Below are positions 45,781 to 58,279 of a DNA stretch of 64,000 nucleotides, piece by piece. The notes below the pieces were generated by a model that had not been told where the DNA came from, searched no databases, and worked only from the letters and a program-made list of their open reading frames with translations. Origin of the DNA: Odiellus spinosus (taxonomy: Eukaryota > Arthropoda > Arachnida > Opiliones > Phalangiidae). The position numbers were made by a program, and so were the translations under genes. Where the stretch lies: contig OY987228.1 in assembly GCA_963920705.1 (NCBI GenBank), forward strand, positions 21,306,363 to 21,370,362. Reading direction: 5' to 3'. Position 1 is the stretch's first letter, and each line of letters opens with the position of its first letter.

Positions 45781-46097
45781 CAAGAATCCATTCAGGTTCC
45801 ATAAGAATATGGGAGCGTAGCTTTAGCCTCTGGTACCATCCTCCCAAACTTTGTAACAAAAGTTCGTCTGCCATTTTCGCAACATTTGTACGCTTAGATC
45901 TTTTTTCGGTCGGCTCCATTTTTATTACCCAAAATATTATGTCAAGGTCGTTAGTGGCGCGGGTTAATAATATAATGTCAGGAGCGATTTACTTGAAAAA
46001 TCGATTCGAAGCGGACGAACTTTTGCTACAAAGTTTGGGAGGATGGTTATTGAATCGCGGCCCTCCCATATTCTTATGGAACCTGAATGGATTCTTG
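45781..46097 (+). mobile_element. MITE family C, copy 3
   Basis: 317 bp. Perfect 7-bp duplication ATCATAT at 45774-45780 and 46098-46104. Closely resembles copy 1 at 13792 in the same orientation, so the copies have diverged little. Confidence 0.93.
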
Positions 46098-46142
46098 ATC
46101 ATATAGACTCTTAATCTAAATTATATAGACTCTTAATCTAAA

Positions 46143-46270
46143 TTATTAAAGTAAGGCTGTCGTGAACGTCAAGGGAAAATTGAGTAGCATTTTTATTAAA
46201 CGTTGTTGAAATATATGTACACAAATCATAGAAATATTTATTGCGACAGTAAAAATACATATTTTATAAG
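46143..46270 (+). mobile_element. Family G fragment
   Basis: Begins TTAAAGTAAGGCTGTCGTGA, later GCGACAGTAAAAATACATAT. The middle has diverged. It is preceded by a two-unit direct repeat of ATATAGACTCTTAATCTAAA at 46102-46145. Confidence 0.55.
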
Positions 46271-46653
46271 TTTTACTACTACAAATAAGTAAAAATAAAT
46301 ACAAAATAGAGAAAAGAGTTGAGTTAAAATTTTAGATTGCATGTGGACTTTAAATCTATTTGAAATCCCCAATTTATTGAATTTAAATATACACTTAATT
46401 GAGAGGTTTATCAAATTTAAGATATTTCTTCCTGTCTTTGACAATATCGTATTTAAGGCGCAAAATAGCCTTCAGTCTTAATAAGTGAATTATTTCAAGA
46501 GGGTAGCGTAGTACAAAGCTAGGCACTCCTTAATCTTGCCAATTAATTCATGGAACTCAAGCTAAAGCGGCGAACTTGAGAAACGTCACTCGACGTCATT
46601 TAACAAAGAACCGTGTACCTTCATTCTGGTTGTATGACGTCACAGTGCCGATT

Positions 46654-46667
46654 CCCCCCCCCCCCCC
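46654..46667 (+). repeat. Poly(C) run
   Basis: 14 consecutive C residues. A CRE-like TGACGTCA lies just upstream at about 46635-46642. Confidence 0.85.
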
Positions 46668-47859
46668 GCAAATATCACCTTCTTAGCTTGAATCTCTTTA
46701 ATATTACACGTATAATCATAAATTATCTTACGTATGATATAATATATAGCATTCTAATTATTACAAAGGAGATGAATGACGAAAGCTCCCATTTAGAGGA
46801 AAAAAAAGTTTCCCTGGAATAGGGTTGGGAAAAATTTGCTAATTTTATATTTGGGTAGGAAAAAACTCCTTTATTTTAAGATTTTAAAGATTAGCAAAGT
46901 CTCTTATCGATTTCTTTCGTTTCAATAATTCTGAGGGGAAAAAAAATTAGCATTCTTACTTTTCAAAGAAAAATCTATTGTCTTTTTGAAGTCAAACTAG
47001 GGAAAGAAAAAACGTGAGAGCTACTTTAGGTTATAAAGCCCATTAAAATTACACAAAAGACTGTATTTGGGTAACTTCTATTTATTTTTCTTCGTAATGT
47101 ATTGTTCTTCAAAGACAAAAAAGGAATATCTTATTTTTTTCCCACGAATAGATGATCAAAAAGAAAGGGGGTTATGGGTGTATTTATCAGCTTGTTTAGC
47201 TTGGCCAATCACAGATTTTATCATCTGGTAGATGGCGATACGTTACGGAGGAAAATGTCTCTCCTCCTGGAAGCCGGCTTCCGTCTATCGCTCGCTCGCT
47301 CCCAAGCGTCCTTTTAACTCGCGAATTAAAATGTTTCAAGATCTGTAAAAAAAATGTTTTTAAAGACGGATTTTCTATAATTGCATGGTCAAAAGTCATT
47401 TATAGGTATATATTATAGTATTATTAATGTAATTTAAAACTTATAACTAAGATTGGTTACTAAGTTTATTCTTTATTTCTGTTTTTAAAGGTACCCTCTT
47501 AAGCCTTGGCTTAGTGTTAGGATCATCTCTCTGCAGGATTCTAGCCCAAGATCCTTCTATCCTTTATTTTATCTATAATTTTCAGTTTTAACTTCTATGA
47601 TATTAATTCTTTATTCGTAACCCCATACGATTTCAAGGCGTTTAGATATAAAGCTATAGGGTTTTAGCTGTTTTTGACACGTCATTATATTATCTCAAAG
47701 AAAAGACCGTAATTCCAGCGATTGATTGAAAATGTTCTCATTATGTCACTGTTAAAAGTGAAATCCTTAGAATTCCGTTCTAGGCTGTTTATCATCTAAG
47801 GCTTTTAGGCTCTACTACGCTCTTTGACATAAAGTGTGAAAAAAGTTGAGCGCTACGCA

Positions 47860-48930
47860 GACTCGCTATCGATTGTTGACGTTTTGTCGCAGTGCGCGAA
47901 TGCGGCTATTCTCTACCAATAGCGGGTGCGCGGACTATAAAGAGCGATAACTGCGGCCCGTAACTCAAATATTTTTCTAGAAGCCTCGAATCCCTTTGTA
48001 GTTTTTAATTTTCATTACTTATCATAGTCCTCCGCTACTTGCTGGACTGGTTCCTTACGAGGATTTCTCACTAAATCCTGCCTAGAAATAAAAATAATAA
48101 CAAAGATGTTTTGTTAACAATAAACGTTATAAACTAGAAAGTGGGCTCGTAAGCTTAGCTGACTGGGTTTTTAGAAACCAGCCGGGGTGGCGGCCTTATC
48201 CGAGGTTATCAAATGTGGGCTGGAACCAGTAGAGTCCCTATTATGATTTGGAAACTCCCATTGTCAATGCCAAACATCGGAAACTAATTTAAAAAATATA
48301 TACTGTGTCTATTTACTATCTCAAATGTCTCCCCTTCGCTTTTCTTAGCGATGTTGGTTTTCCTTTTGTATCCTCGTCATTTTTTTACCAGTTTATACCC
48401 GATACGGACTTAACATTTTTATCGACTCGCTGCGGAACCTGGGAACTGATAAATATAATTAAAAATGCCAGACTAGTTTGTCCGCATTCGGCTTGCGCCC
48501 GCTGCTGACGGAAAAAATAGGAGCCGCATTGTATCGATTCCTTCGTCAGCCGAGGTTTCGTATTCAATGCGGAAGCTCTCTGCCAATAGCGAGCGAGGAA
48601 TTTTTCAGTTTACTAATGTTACCGCTCATCCTTTGACGCGCACTCTCTAAAGGCCCATAGACTAATTTTTAAAAATTATCGCTAAGCCTGGTGGATGCTA
48701 AAAATACCAGTTAGCATTTTTATCAAATCAACAATAAGAAATAATATTTTTAAAAATCCCCCCTTCACCATTGATAGTTCAGACTCCCTGGAAGTAAAAA
48801 ATAAGATCTCCCACTATTTTGTCCCGATAACGTTTCTAGAAAAATTATTTTTCCGCATTGTATCGATTGTCGCAGTCTAGGCTTCGTCGAGAGCGGCGCT
48901 CAACACAACCAATAGCGCACCGAGTTTTTC
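47860..48930 (+). repeat. Three diverged copies of a CCAATAGCG motif block
   Basis: Blocks at about 47868-47935, 48530-48595 and 48853-48925 share, in order, a TATCGATTG/C core, a GTCGCAGT/CGTCAG element, a CTTCGT or TTCGT, and CCAATAGCG near the end. They are separated by hundreds of bases and lie in DNA slightly richer in CpG than its surroundings. This may be a dispersed repeat or a duplicated regulatory block. No coding. Confidence 0.45.
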
Positions 48931-50988
48931 CACGGTGAACCAAGCCCAGCTTCTTCCCCCTCTAGGCTAGTTTTTATTTTTGAAACAAAAAATGTAGGCT
49001 CTTAACAATTCGAATACGAGCGGCGGTAACTAGATAGAATTCTGGTTTGACTAGAGGTTTGTTGTACCATCCCCTCCCCTTTATCACCCGAAATAGAATC
49101 AGGGTGAGATTATCGGTTTTATTTGGAATATAAAAATTGCTAGGGGAGTCGGAACTACGGGTTTTGCTCTCCGCAGTAGATGGCTTTGGGAAAATGCCGC
49201 AATGCGGTAGCTCTGGGTTGCGAGATAAAAGGGAGTTACGGACGTAACTTCTCCCCTTCTTATTAGGGATCCTTTTTTTTTCTTTAGCTCGCTTGCTTTT
49301 CTTGATACTGGAATAATAATAGTATCAGACTCTTCGTAGATGCTAGCATAGTCTCCGCCACTATCAAAAGAGAACTCACCCTGCCTTGTAAAACTAGTCT
49401 CTCAAGCTAGAATCTGAGAGGATTTTTTATTACAATTTTAAAACTTGAATTCTTGTTAAAAAAAAAAAATAAAGAAAGCCCAATTTCACCCTTTAGTCCT
49501 TTTTACCTGCCAAAGCTTTCTTAGTGGAAGGTGGGGTGACATTTTTTAAATAATTGACAAGCATTCTTAGTAAGAAAAAGTAGAGGATTTTGATATAGAG
49601 GGTGGAGAGAGGCACCTAGTGGAGGGATCAAGGGAGGATGGAGAGATAGAGCCTCGGTAGAAGAGAGAAAGAGATGGGGCCATACCCCTTTTAAAGAGAA
49701 CTTTGGAGAAGGAACGTTTTTGGGAGTTACTTTTACACTATTTTAAAAACAACTTTCCGCTGGAGGATAGTAGGGGAAGTCAAATATGTTTTGCCCAGAG
49801 GAATTTATAACTTTGTAAGGAATATAAAAAAATATTATGAAGTGTGGGAAAGTTTTAACCCCTTGTTGAAGGGGGTGGATACCTATCTACCTGCAAATCC
49901 TTCCCTCAAATTGGGGCCCAACTTAACTTTAGGGTGAAGAAAGGGTGCTCTTGTGTAGAAATATTCATTGCTTTTAAGGTTCATTTTTAAGCCATAAGGG
50001 CACGTAATAACACTTCAACATCCACTCGCTCCTGTTAAAATATTGAATCCCACTGACTTTACGAGCGATTTATTAGTTTCTGGTATTGTACATTTTTAAT
50101 CCACATTTTTATTAATATTTGATTCTTATCGGAACTACTTAATGATTATAATGTAATAATTTAATCCGATTTTATTCTTCTCGGTTGAATTATTGCTTCA
50201 ACTCTTACTTGTAACATTTGTCACGAGTTGAGCTAAAAAAAACCTGCAATGTAGATTGCAAATTTTAGTTCCGTTTTTACTGTAAATAAAAGCTTCAATC
50301 TGAGATTGGCTTTTTGATTCTTACTTTTTAAGCATATTTTTTAACTTTTATACTATTGCCAATGATATATATTTTAAAGGTCATTCGAGTTGGGTTCCTA
50401 TATGAAAAAAAACTAAAAAAAGATCAAAGCTATTTTAAACCAATTTTAATAATGAAAGGCCTAAGAAAAGTTTTTGTTTGGTGAATCAATACTTTGCAAT
50501 CAAGTAATTTTTCATAATGTAATGTTGTATTATTTTTTTAAATAATACAAAGTTTCAAAACAAAGTGGGGTGGAGAGGGTTAGCATCATTTTGGGGTTCA
50601 AAACGGTACTTTTTTTTTTTTTGTGAATTTCTCTTTTTCAAGGCCATCTCTCGTAGAGCTTCTAGGTTTGTAGAGGAGTATTGGATCAATCTTAACTGTG
50701 TGTCTGTTCACTCAGGTATCTCGTTATTCATAAGCCAAAGATATTTGAACTCAAGTTTGAGTTCAATTAATACCATCACTGTGTTGGCTTCTTCCTATTT
50801 TAGAGGAACCATTAAACAGTTTTTAGCGGGGTTTCGCGTTAGAATTTTAGTTTTTTAGAGTTTCTTTGAAAGAAACGCTCGAAATTTTAATTTCCCTTCT
50901 CCCCGTTCGTATATTCCCTTTTAAAATTTTGTTTGTTAACGATGCAAAACCTATTTTATTTCATATTGGCATGATTGGATTTGCGAAG
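48931..50988. other. nab: Intron 5, last part
   Basis: No repeat family or exon is recognised. The open frame at 50565-50858 is not supported by any domain. A pyrimidine-rich tract at 50880-50970 precedes the next exon. Confidence 0.45.
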
Positions 50989-51159
50989 GGAGTTGGAGAG
51001 TACGGCCAGCCGAGTTCCCCGTTATCTTTAACACCGGTTCTGGTCGAAAGTCAGATACAGCGACTCTCCGAAGCCGCTGAGATGCTCATCCGGACACTGC
51101 CGCCCTTTGAACCCAAACCTCCGCAAACTAGCAAGAAGAAGATTAGCAAAGAATTAGAG
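50989..51159 (+). CDS. nab: nab coding exon 5: start of NCD2 region
   Basis: 57 codons, phase 0 at both ends. The acceptor is read as TTTGCGAAG|GGAGTT. An in-frame alternative, GGAGAG|TACGGC, would drop four residues (GVGE). The donor TTAGAG|GTAGGC has its GT at 51160. The product contains SLTPVLVESQIQRLSEAAEM, LIRTLPPFEPKPP and a basic KKKISKELE end. This matches the layout of the stretch leading into NCD2 in NAB1/NAB2, where an amphipathic Val-Glu-rich helix and an LPP segment are followed by a Lys-rich helix. NCD2 is the repression domain. The remainder should lie on exons beyond this window. Confidence 0.85.
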
Positions 51160-54100
51160 GTAGGCCACCACTGTCCACTCTACGCCATCGGGTGGTAACG
51201 AAACGATTACCCCCGTATTCTAACCTTTAGCTCGTTCTTTGATATTTTCCAAATTTTACACCTCTCTCTCTATATATATTTATATATTCGTATTAATATT
51301 TATTGTTATTTCGTTTCCCATCATCTTTGACGTCGCGAAAGCTTTTTTTAACCATTCGGGTATTTATTTTTATCATGTATTACTCGCCTGTCTCTCTATC
51401 TCTCTCTCAAATTCTATCTTGCCTTTGGTTGAAATTATATCTAAAAGTCAATCGAATTAACTTTCACCGAGGGGTCAGACACTCGAGAATTGGGGTGTAC
51501 GCAATTTTCGTACCAGTTTGATCTCGAATGTTTTTTTTTTAAACGAGTGTACGTCGAATTCCAGAATTTATTAAATATCTCAAAAGGATCCCTATTGGCT
51601 GTAAGTAATAACTGAAAGTGTAACAAATAATTCCATCGTTAAACGAAAACCATACCAAGAGGGAGTTGGCTGGAAGTACCTCTTAATTTTAGGGACGACC
51701 CCCATAACGAATTTGTTATAAATCATCGGTAAAATTCGCGGAGACAAAGGAGGAATGGCAAACATTTGAATCTAAGCGGGGAGCGAAAAAACTGATGACA
51801 ACTCCCACGGAATAAGTTAGGCTTAGATGTAATAGTTTGGGGCTGGTTAAGATATACTGTTTAACTTTAATGCTTATGTCAACAATGGGACTGATTATAC
51901 CCCAAGATTTTATCATTAATTTTTTTTAATGCTTCTTCGAATGTGATTTTAATATTTAATGGTTTGATTTTATGAGCTAACCAAAAAAAAAATCTGTCTT
52001 TTTATCGAAACGAAGTTGATTGAGATTATAAATTTGTTTCAAGTTTCAATACTGATTGCTTTCCCAACCAAATCGCTACTTTTTTTTATAAGATTATGGA
52101 ACATATTCCAAGCTTTCTATTAAGCGTAGTCCCTTTAAAAATTTGAATAAAGCCCACGTTAACCCGGCCAGTATTATGTCCAAAGCCATTTTAAGTATAG
52201 AGTCCATAGCTGTAATGATCTTTTGATTAGCTTTGTTTGAGAATCGAGCTAGAACCCTAGTTTTTCCTAACAGAACTGTTTAGTATGCGCTCCGCGTTTC
52301 CTTGTATTGCTCTATTTTTGTGCTTTTTTCATATATATTTATATTATTATAAACGTTGAATATTGTTCAGCCACCGTTGTGTAATCCGCGAAGCTGACGG
52401 AATGATTGTTTTGTGGAAATAACAATAAGAAAAAGAAAAAAAAAAAACGCATTATCATTCTAACCACGTGTTTTGATTCACGGTTAACAATATATAACTA
52501 TATTAAAATATTAAATTTCCCGCTACTGAACGACGTTTATACAGTTACGAACCCTTTTTTTTATCATTCAAGGGTTTATAAATATAGATTTAAATAAATG
52601 GTATATGGTTGCGTGAAGACTAGTATTTAGTGGGCTATTTTAATGTTAGATTTCATACCCCGTTTATTGCGGTTTACGCTTGAATAACTCGTAGCTACTC
52701 CGATGTTGAGTTACCTTTTAACTAGGGGTCAGTCGCGATTGTCATGGCGTGAGCGAGTGTCCATTCTATATTATTTATTTCCACTATAACATAAATAGTA
52801 TTCGAATTGGGGTAAATACTACGCTTAGCAGCTAGTAAGGCTATTACTATTAGCATAGTTCTGTTGTTATTTAGTTCTTTTTACCTGGATTTTGGGATCT
52901 GACAGGAAACATACATTATCATTTTCGTGCATCGTCATTGCCATTAAGAAAGATTCCTTAGATTAGGTTTAAGGCTACAGCTATTTCAATCACCCCAGGA
53001 TTAACTTGTAGGTTACTGATATCGTGCAATCTGGTTGTTATCAAGCTGCAAACAGCCTTAGATCAAGTTCAAGGTTATTTCCCTATCCTGTAGGTTGCGA
53101 CCCTAGTTGGTTTCAGTTGAATGACATCAAGGGTACAGACATTGAGTTCAAGGTCACTGTCACTCAGAAGCCCTAGTAATTGCTCCTCAAGCATTCCTAA
53201 TGTAGTTTGAGGTCAACGTCAATGACACCAAGCATTCTTAATGTATAGTTTCATTGTCATTAATGTTCCTATTGTATAGTTTGAGTTCAAGGTTAAAGCG
53301 AAGACTCAAAGTTACTTACACCAACCGTTCCTGGCGTGTGTTTTTAATGTTAATTATTGCCATAAATAAGCAACCCGAGGTTAAGTTCAAGGTTATTGCA
53401 ACTAATAAACAGAACCATCAGTTTCGGTTCAAGGTTACTGGAACAAAGCAGACGCGCAATGTTCTCCCTATTTATAATTTCACGCCTATGCCAAACGTGT
53501 CGACTCAACACTATCGAGTACACAGTGTTTGGAGTCTCAATTGGGGGTGAAATTCTATATAAATCTAGGACATTTATCAGGCTATTAACGTAGGTCTATT
53601 TGTTAAATTTAATCGAAATTAACTCGAGCAGAATTCTTTTTTTTTTCACCCGTCTCCCACCCAAACCAACCGTTAAGTCAAGATATTTTTTTTTTCGTAA
53701 TCCGCCTGTTGGGGCCCGGGTTTCGAAGCCGGTATAATATGACGAGGGGCGTACAGTTCTGGGGACGTCGGAAACTCCATCGTGGTCTCCCTTTTCTTTA
53801 TAACGCGCTGCATAATCGTTTTCAAAATAAAGTTTCTAACTACTTTCTTTCTAACGAAGTTTAATATTGTAAATCAATCCGCTTCAGCTTTATCTTGTTT
53901 TGAAAATTATTCTAGACTTAGGGTACCGTTCTTATTAGCTTTACCCGCGACCGGGCAAGCGGGTCCGAACCAAACCTATGACGGCATATTTTTTTTTCCA
54001 ATCTACCGTATAAAAAGTGTATAATTTTTTGTCGTATGATAAAAAGAATAGGGGGATAGAGCGAAGCCCTATTGTCGATATTTAGGCCTCTTCTAGCTGT

Positions 54101-54829
54101 CTATCTAACCCGTAAATGCCCTCTGGATAACCCCTAAATATTTTTGAAGCTTATGCCCTAAAGATTGTTGTCCGTGCTAGCACGCAGGGGCAACGGGTTA
54201 AAAAAAAAACTATAGTAGAGGAGAGATGGTAATACTGTTCCTGAAAAAACGCGTTAGGCCTAGTAAGTCTTGTGGGAAGCTAAAAAGCTGCGGGCTCTAT
54301 ACTTTTTGAGCCACAAGATTGGGTTGTGTAAAATTGAAAGGCGGATTAATATACGATGTTAAAACGCGTATGGATAAAAGTAGTTCTTACGTCCGTACAT
54401 AAAAAAATGTCCCAGAATGTAACCCCTTTGAATCCCTCTTTACCCCGTTTCAACTTCTTCCCCCCTTTTGGTGTGAATCACTATCGACTAAGGTAACCAA
54501 CCCCCTTTAAAAAAATTAAATTTTTTTCTTTTCCTTTTTTAAGGGGTTGCTAACCCTTTCCCCGTTTTCGTTCGCCATTCTTTCGGGGGTTCCTCCTATC
54601 GTCCATCTGCTGTAATAGCGTTTTTTAATCGCTAGAGCTTTTTTTTTATGTTTTTAAAGTAAGCTTTCGCCCTAATGTCGGCTGCGAATATTTCAAGGGG
54701 AGATATTGGGTTATATGGTCTCATTGTGGGGTAGTCACGTAACCCTTTCGAACCTTTCCATGGCGTCCCTATGACTATGAGTTATATCTATACCCCTCTC
54801 CCCCCGCCAACCTCCTTAAACTTTTATAC
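51160..54829. other. nab: Next intron of nab, no exon recognised
   Basis: AT-rich. No NCD2-like continuation was found in any + frame. The degenerate repeat at 52970-53460 is listed separately. Confidence 0.5.
52970..53460 (+). repeat. Degenerate GTTCAAGGTTA repeat array
   Basis: At least seven occurrences of (A)GTTCAAGGT(T/C)A or close variants at irregular spacing of about 45-100 bp, often followed by a short T/C-rich or TGTCA stretch. An old, strongly diverged tandem array. The ORF at 53254-53550 runs through it and is a by-product. Confidence 0.55.
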
Positions 54830-54836
54830 GTGTAAC

Positions 54837-55360
54837 CAGAAGTAAATAAGAGGAAGTAGGGATCCTTGCCTATTTGAGGAGTCGCCACTTTTACGATTTT
54901 TGGCGGGAAACCGAAATCCCGAAAGGTCATGAGTATATTCGTAGTTAGATTTTTCTATGGTTTGAGATTAGGGGTCATTTTTAACCTCTTTCATGTCCGT
55001 ATCAACATCAGTATTAACTTTTTGAGTCTTAGTTTTATCTCCGTTTCTTCAATGCTAACGTGGCCAAGGCTTAAACTATATCACTCGTGTTGAGCACAAT
55101 ATCATTCCGCTTTTGGTTTGAAATTTTTCGCTACTAGTTTCTCGATAAGTTCAAACTGTTGCTAAACGCGAAATGCCTGAATCAAACTTGACAGAAAATC
55201 CTAAACTCAGTTTGTAGTTCGTGTTACGGCCGTGTGGTGGCGCTTCTCAGAAAATAGGCATCAAACAACTGCCTCTCTCTAATCGGCTACATTCAAAATT
55301 GTGGCGTGAGCTCTTTTTTAGGTTCAAGGGACGTCTCCTACTTCCTTCTATTTACTTCTG
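54837..55360 (+). mobile_element. MITE O, CAGAAG ends
   Basis: 524 bp with inverted repeats CAGAAGTAAATAAGAGGAAG and complement (about 24 bp, one or two mismatches). The flanks GTGTAAC (54830-54836) and GCATAAC (55361-55367) agree at five of seven positions. It shares the CAGAAGTA terminus with some family B copies but nothing inside. No coding capacity seen. Confidence 0.8.
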
Positions 55361-56161
55361 GCATAACTGACGTGCTTGCAGTTGGGGCTCTTTCAAACTG
55401 ATTTTAATTAGTAGAACGCTATGGTTAGGATTTAGAATATGTAACTTTATCTAGAGTATTTAAATGACCAAAGTGAATAGATTATTTTATGTCTCCTTTG
55501 GATATTGACACGAAAGCTTATATTTGAGTACTCTTTTTTTTATTTCACCTAACTCAAAAATCATTTAACTCCAAAACCTTTACGTAAAAAGCACTTAAAT
55601 TGAAAATCTTCAAGACCAAAACTCTATTTTTCACACCCTCTAAATTACAAATCATTTAAAAATCAAAAGTTACAGCTTATCCAGTTAGTTTCATTTCCAA
55701 TCTTTTAAAACTGGTGCTCAGGGAGAGGCTTAACTTCCAGAAGCGAGGAGCGAATAATGAGCTAATATGTTTTTTTTTTATCATTTATTCAATGGGCAAA
55801 CGGGCGGCTAATTAAGGTAAATTATATGTTCCACAAAGTACCCTCTAAATTTTAAAGGACCAGTTCGGGAAGCAATTTTATCTCTTCAGTTAGTGGACGC
55901 GATGCGGTATACGTATCGAGAAAGACAATGGCTTTTCTTTTTCAATAGATTCTATTCTCTCTAGCGCTCTCTCTTTCGGTAGTTACATTGAAACTCTACT
56001 AAAATTACCCGGCCAAAGGAAGTTCCTCATTTCGTGGTCAAATATCTTCCAAAACTTATCGTGGCCAAATTTGGGGGAAATTTTAAAATGTACGTTATAT
56101 AATTTTGTTCAATATATGTTTCATATACTATAGAAACCCAATGTGGATTAATACCTATTAT

Positions 56162-56547
56162 CAGAGGTATATAATAACCCCCTTCGGGGGGAAGTATAAA
56201 AGGTAGGCAAAATCGACGAACAACAAGTGCCCGGCGTAAATCGCGGCGGATCGACACACCGCTTTACTCCCAAAAAATAGTTACACCATTTTGAACCTCA
56301 CTAAATTTTCCCTACGAACACTTCCGAGACTTGCGAGCTGAAGTCAACCTTCGACTCCATTTTAACAGACAGCCTGACTCCCGAGACAGGAAGTTCTAAA
56401 CACAAATCGAGCCGTCTTGTTTATACAAAGACCATTTACTAGAGTAGCGACATTGTCAGCAGCGGGCTCTTGTTGTTCGTGATTTTTAGCATTGGTAGTA
56501 TAGGGGCTTTCATACTTCCCCCCGAAGGGGGTTATTATATACCTCTG
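56162..56547 (-). mobile_element. MITE family D, copy 2
   Basis: 386 bp, inverted relative to the copy at 26304. Perfect 7-bp duplication CTATTAT at 56155-56161 and 56548-56554. About 20 bp shorter than copy 1 because of small internal gaps. Confidence 0.92.
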
Positions 56548-56629
56548 CTATTATTAAAACGCAATTGGATAGATTAAGTTCTTGAAAATAGGCCTTTTTA
56601 TAAAATAATCTTGGAAATGGATAAAACAC

Positions 56630-56800
56630 CCGTTAAAAAGCACCCGTTTATATTGAAGATGTTGCCTTTTTTCAAGGTTGGTACAAAGTATTGGATATTC
56701 TATATTTTTGCCAACCTTGAAACTAACAAAAAGAGCCGTTAAATAGAACCTGTTTCTGTCGAAGATGTTCCCTTATTTCAAGGTTGGGATGAAGTCAGAA
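56630..56800 (+). repeat. Local direct duplication
   Basis: GAAGATGTTGCCTTTTTTCA plus AGGTTGGTACAAAGT near 56656-56690 is repeated as GAAGATGTTCCCTTATTTCA plus AGGTTGGGATGAAGT near 56761-56795. An inverted CCAACCTTGAAA lies between them. Two diverged units with a spacing of about 105 bp. Confidence 0.55.
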
Positions 56801-58272
56801 TTTATATTATCGTCTACTAAACTTGAACAGATATTCATTCACCTTATGGTGTTAATCTATAGCCTTTACCTAATTTTTTTACATATCCATGAATATATTT
56901 TCGGTTTCATCCTTGAAAATACGTTAACCCCCCAAAAATACAGTTTTCTATGGGGGTATTGATTTAGGCAACCATTCTCCAAGCAATACCAATAATATTT
57001 AGCTATTATAAGATTTCAAAAATATTTGTGTCAAGTAATCAAGGATAGATAGTGTTCAGTTCCAAAAAAAAGTTTTTTTCACCTACGCTGTCCTTTTCAG
57101 GATGCTAACACTGAGACCTGGATGCTCGCTTGAAACTACACTAGCGGCCAGTTTTTAATTTTCAGTAGGTACGAAAGTATAGACCTTTTTGAATCTCCAA
57201 ACTATTTATGGGTTTCTTATAAATCTAAAGAGAAAGGACCTTTAGCTTAGTAAACGTTGCAAACCCAAATTGTAATTTCTATCCGGTATATATACGAAGA
57301 GAACTAGAGGGGGTGTTCTTCTTGTCCGATATCTCTCCTCCTCCGGTCCGGGACCCCGATAATAAATGAAAGCTGATTTGCATATTGATTCTATACCTTC
57401 CTTTTCAGGAAAGAAGACCTCCCTAGCCCCTTTTCCACCACCTTTTTTTAGTAGATAGAGTATCCCCTATGAAAAAAAAAATCCTCTGAGGGATCTTTTC
57501 GTGGGAAATAGACAGGCGAGTACGGGGTACCGAAAGGGGTAATATGGTACCCACTATAAAGCCTATATAGCTTGCTTTAAAAAAATTAGTTGTCCATCAT
57601 TATGTTAAAAAAAAATCCCCCTTCATTGACTGGTATCTTTTTAATTTTTTTCTCTCTCTCTCACTCACTCTAAAGGTTTCCTTTTCCTCCTAGTAAAGAA
57701 TAGGAAGAATTTATAATGACTTTAGATTGTCCGTTCTTTAGTTTTTTAAAGTAGGCTTAACAGTTTGGCCTAAAAGTTTTGAAAGATAGCTTTATAAAGG
57801 GAAGATAGGGAGAAGTAACGTGAATACTGTCTTCATTTTTTTATCGTCTTCCGGACTTTATCTTTTGACGGACAGTTAGAATTTTTTTTAAGGGCACCTA
57901 TCCTCTTAGAGGGTTATTTACATACCGGTCTACATCACGTTTTAGTTACTGTATAGTTTAAGGAAGGGTTTTTCACAATATCTCTAGTTTTCTACCGTTT
58001 TTTCTCGAGGAAGCGTACGTGTCTGTCTACGAGTATAGGGATTGATTTATCGACTTCATTGTAGTGACCGGAAAGGGTATTTTTTTAAATGAACAAATTC
58101 TTCTTCAATAGAATTATTTGCAACTTCCTTGAGAATTAACCGTTAGAACAAATTGCGTCATAATGCATGTAGGCATAGTTTCCTCCGTTGCAGTAAAAAA
58201 TTATTTATTGTAGTATAACTCAAGGTTAGAATAGGTTTAAACTGAACTATTTTTATTATAACCAGTCCACAA
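56801..58272. other. nab intron, no feature seen
   Basis: 1.5 kb with no recognised repeat family or exon. Confidence 0.4.
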
Positions 58273-58279
58273 GTTATAA

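Noticed and set aside
53700-53760. tRNA-like B box (GGGTTTCGAAGCC)
   Set aside because: No A box at the right distance and no cloverleaf could be built, so no tRNA or tRNA-derived SINE is called.
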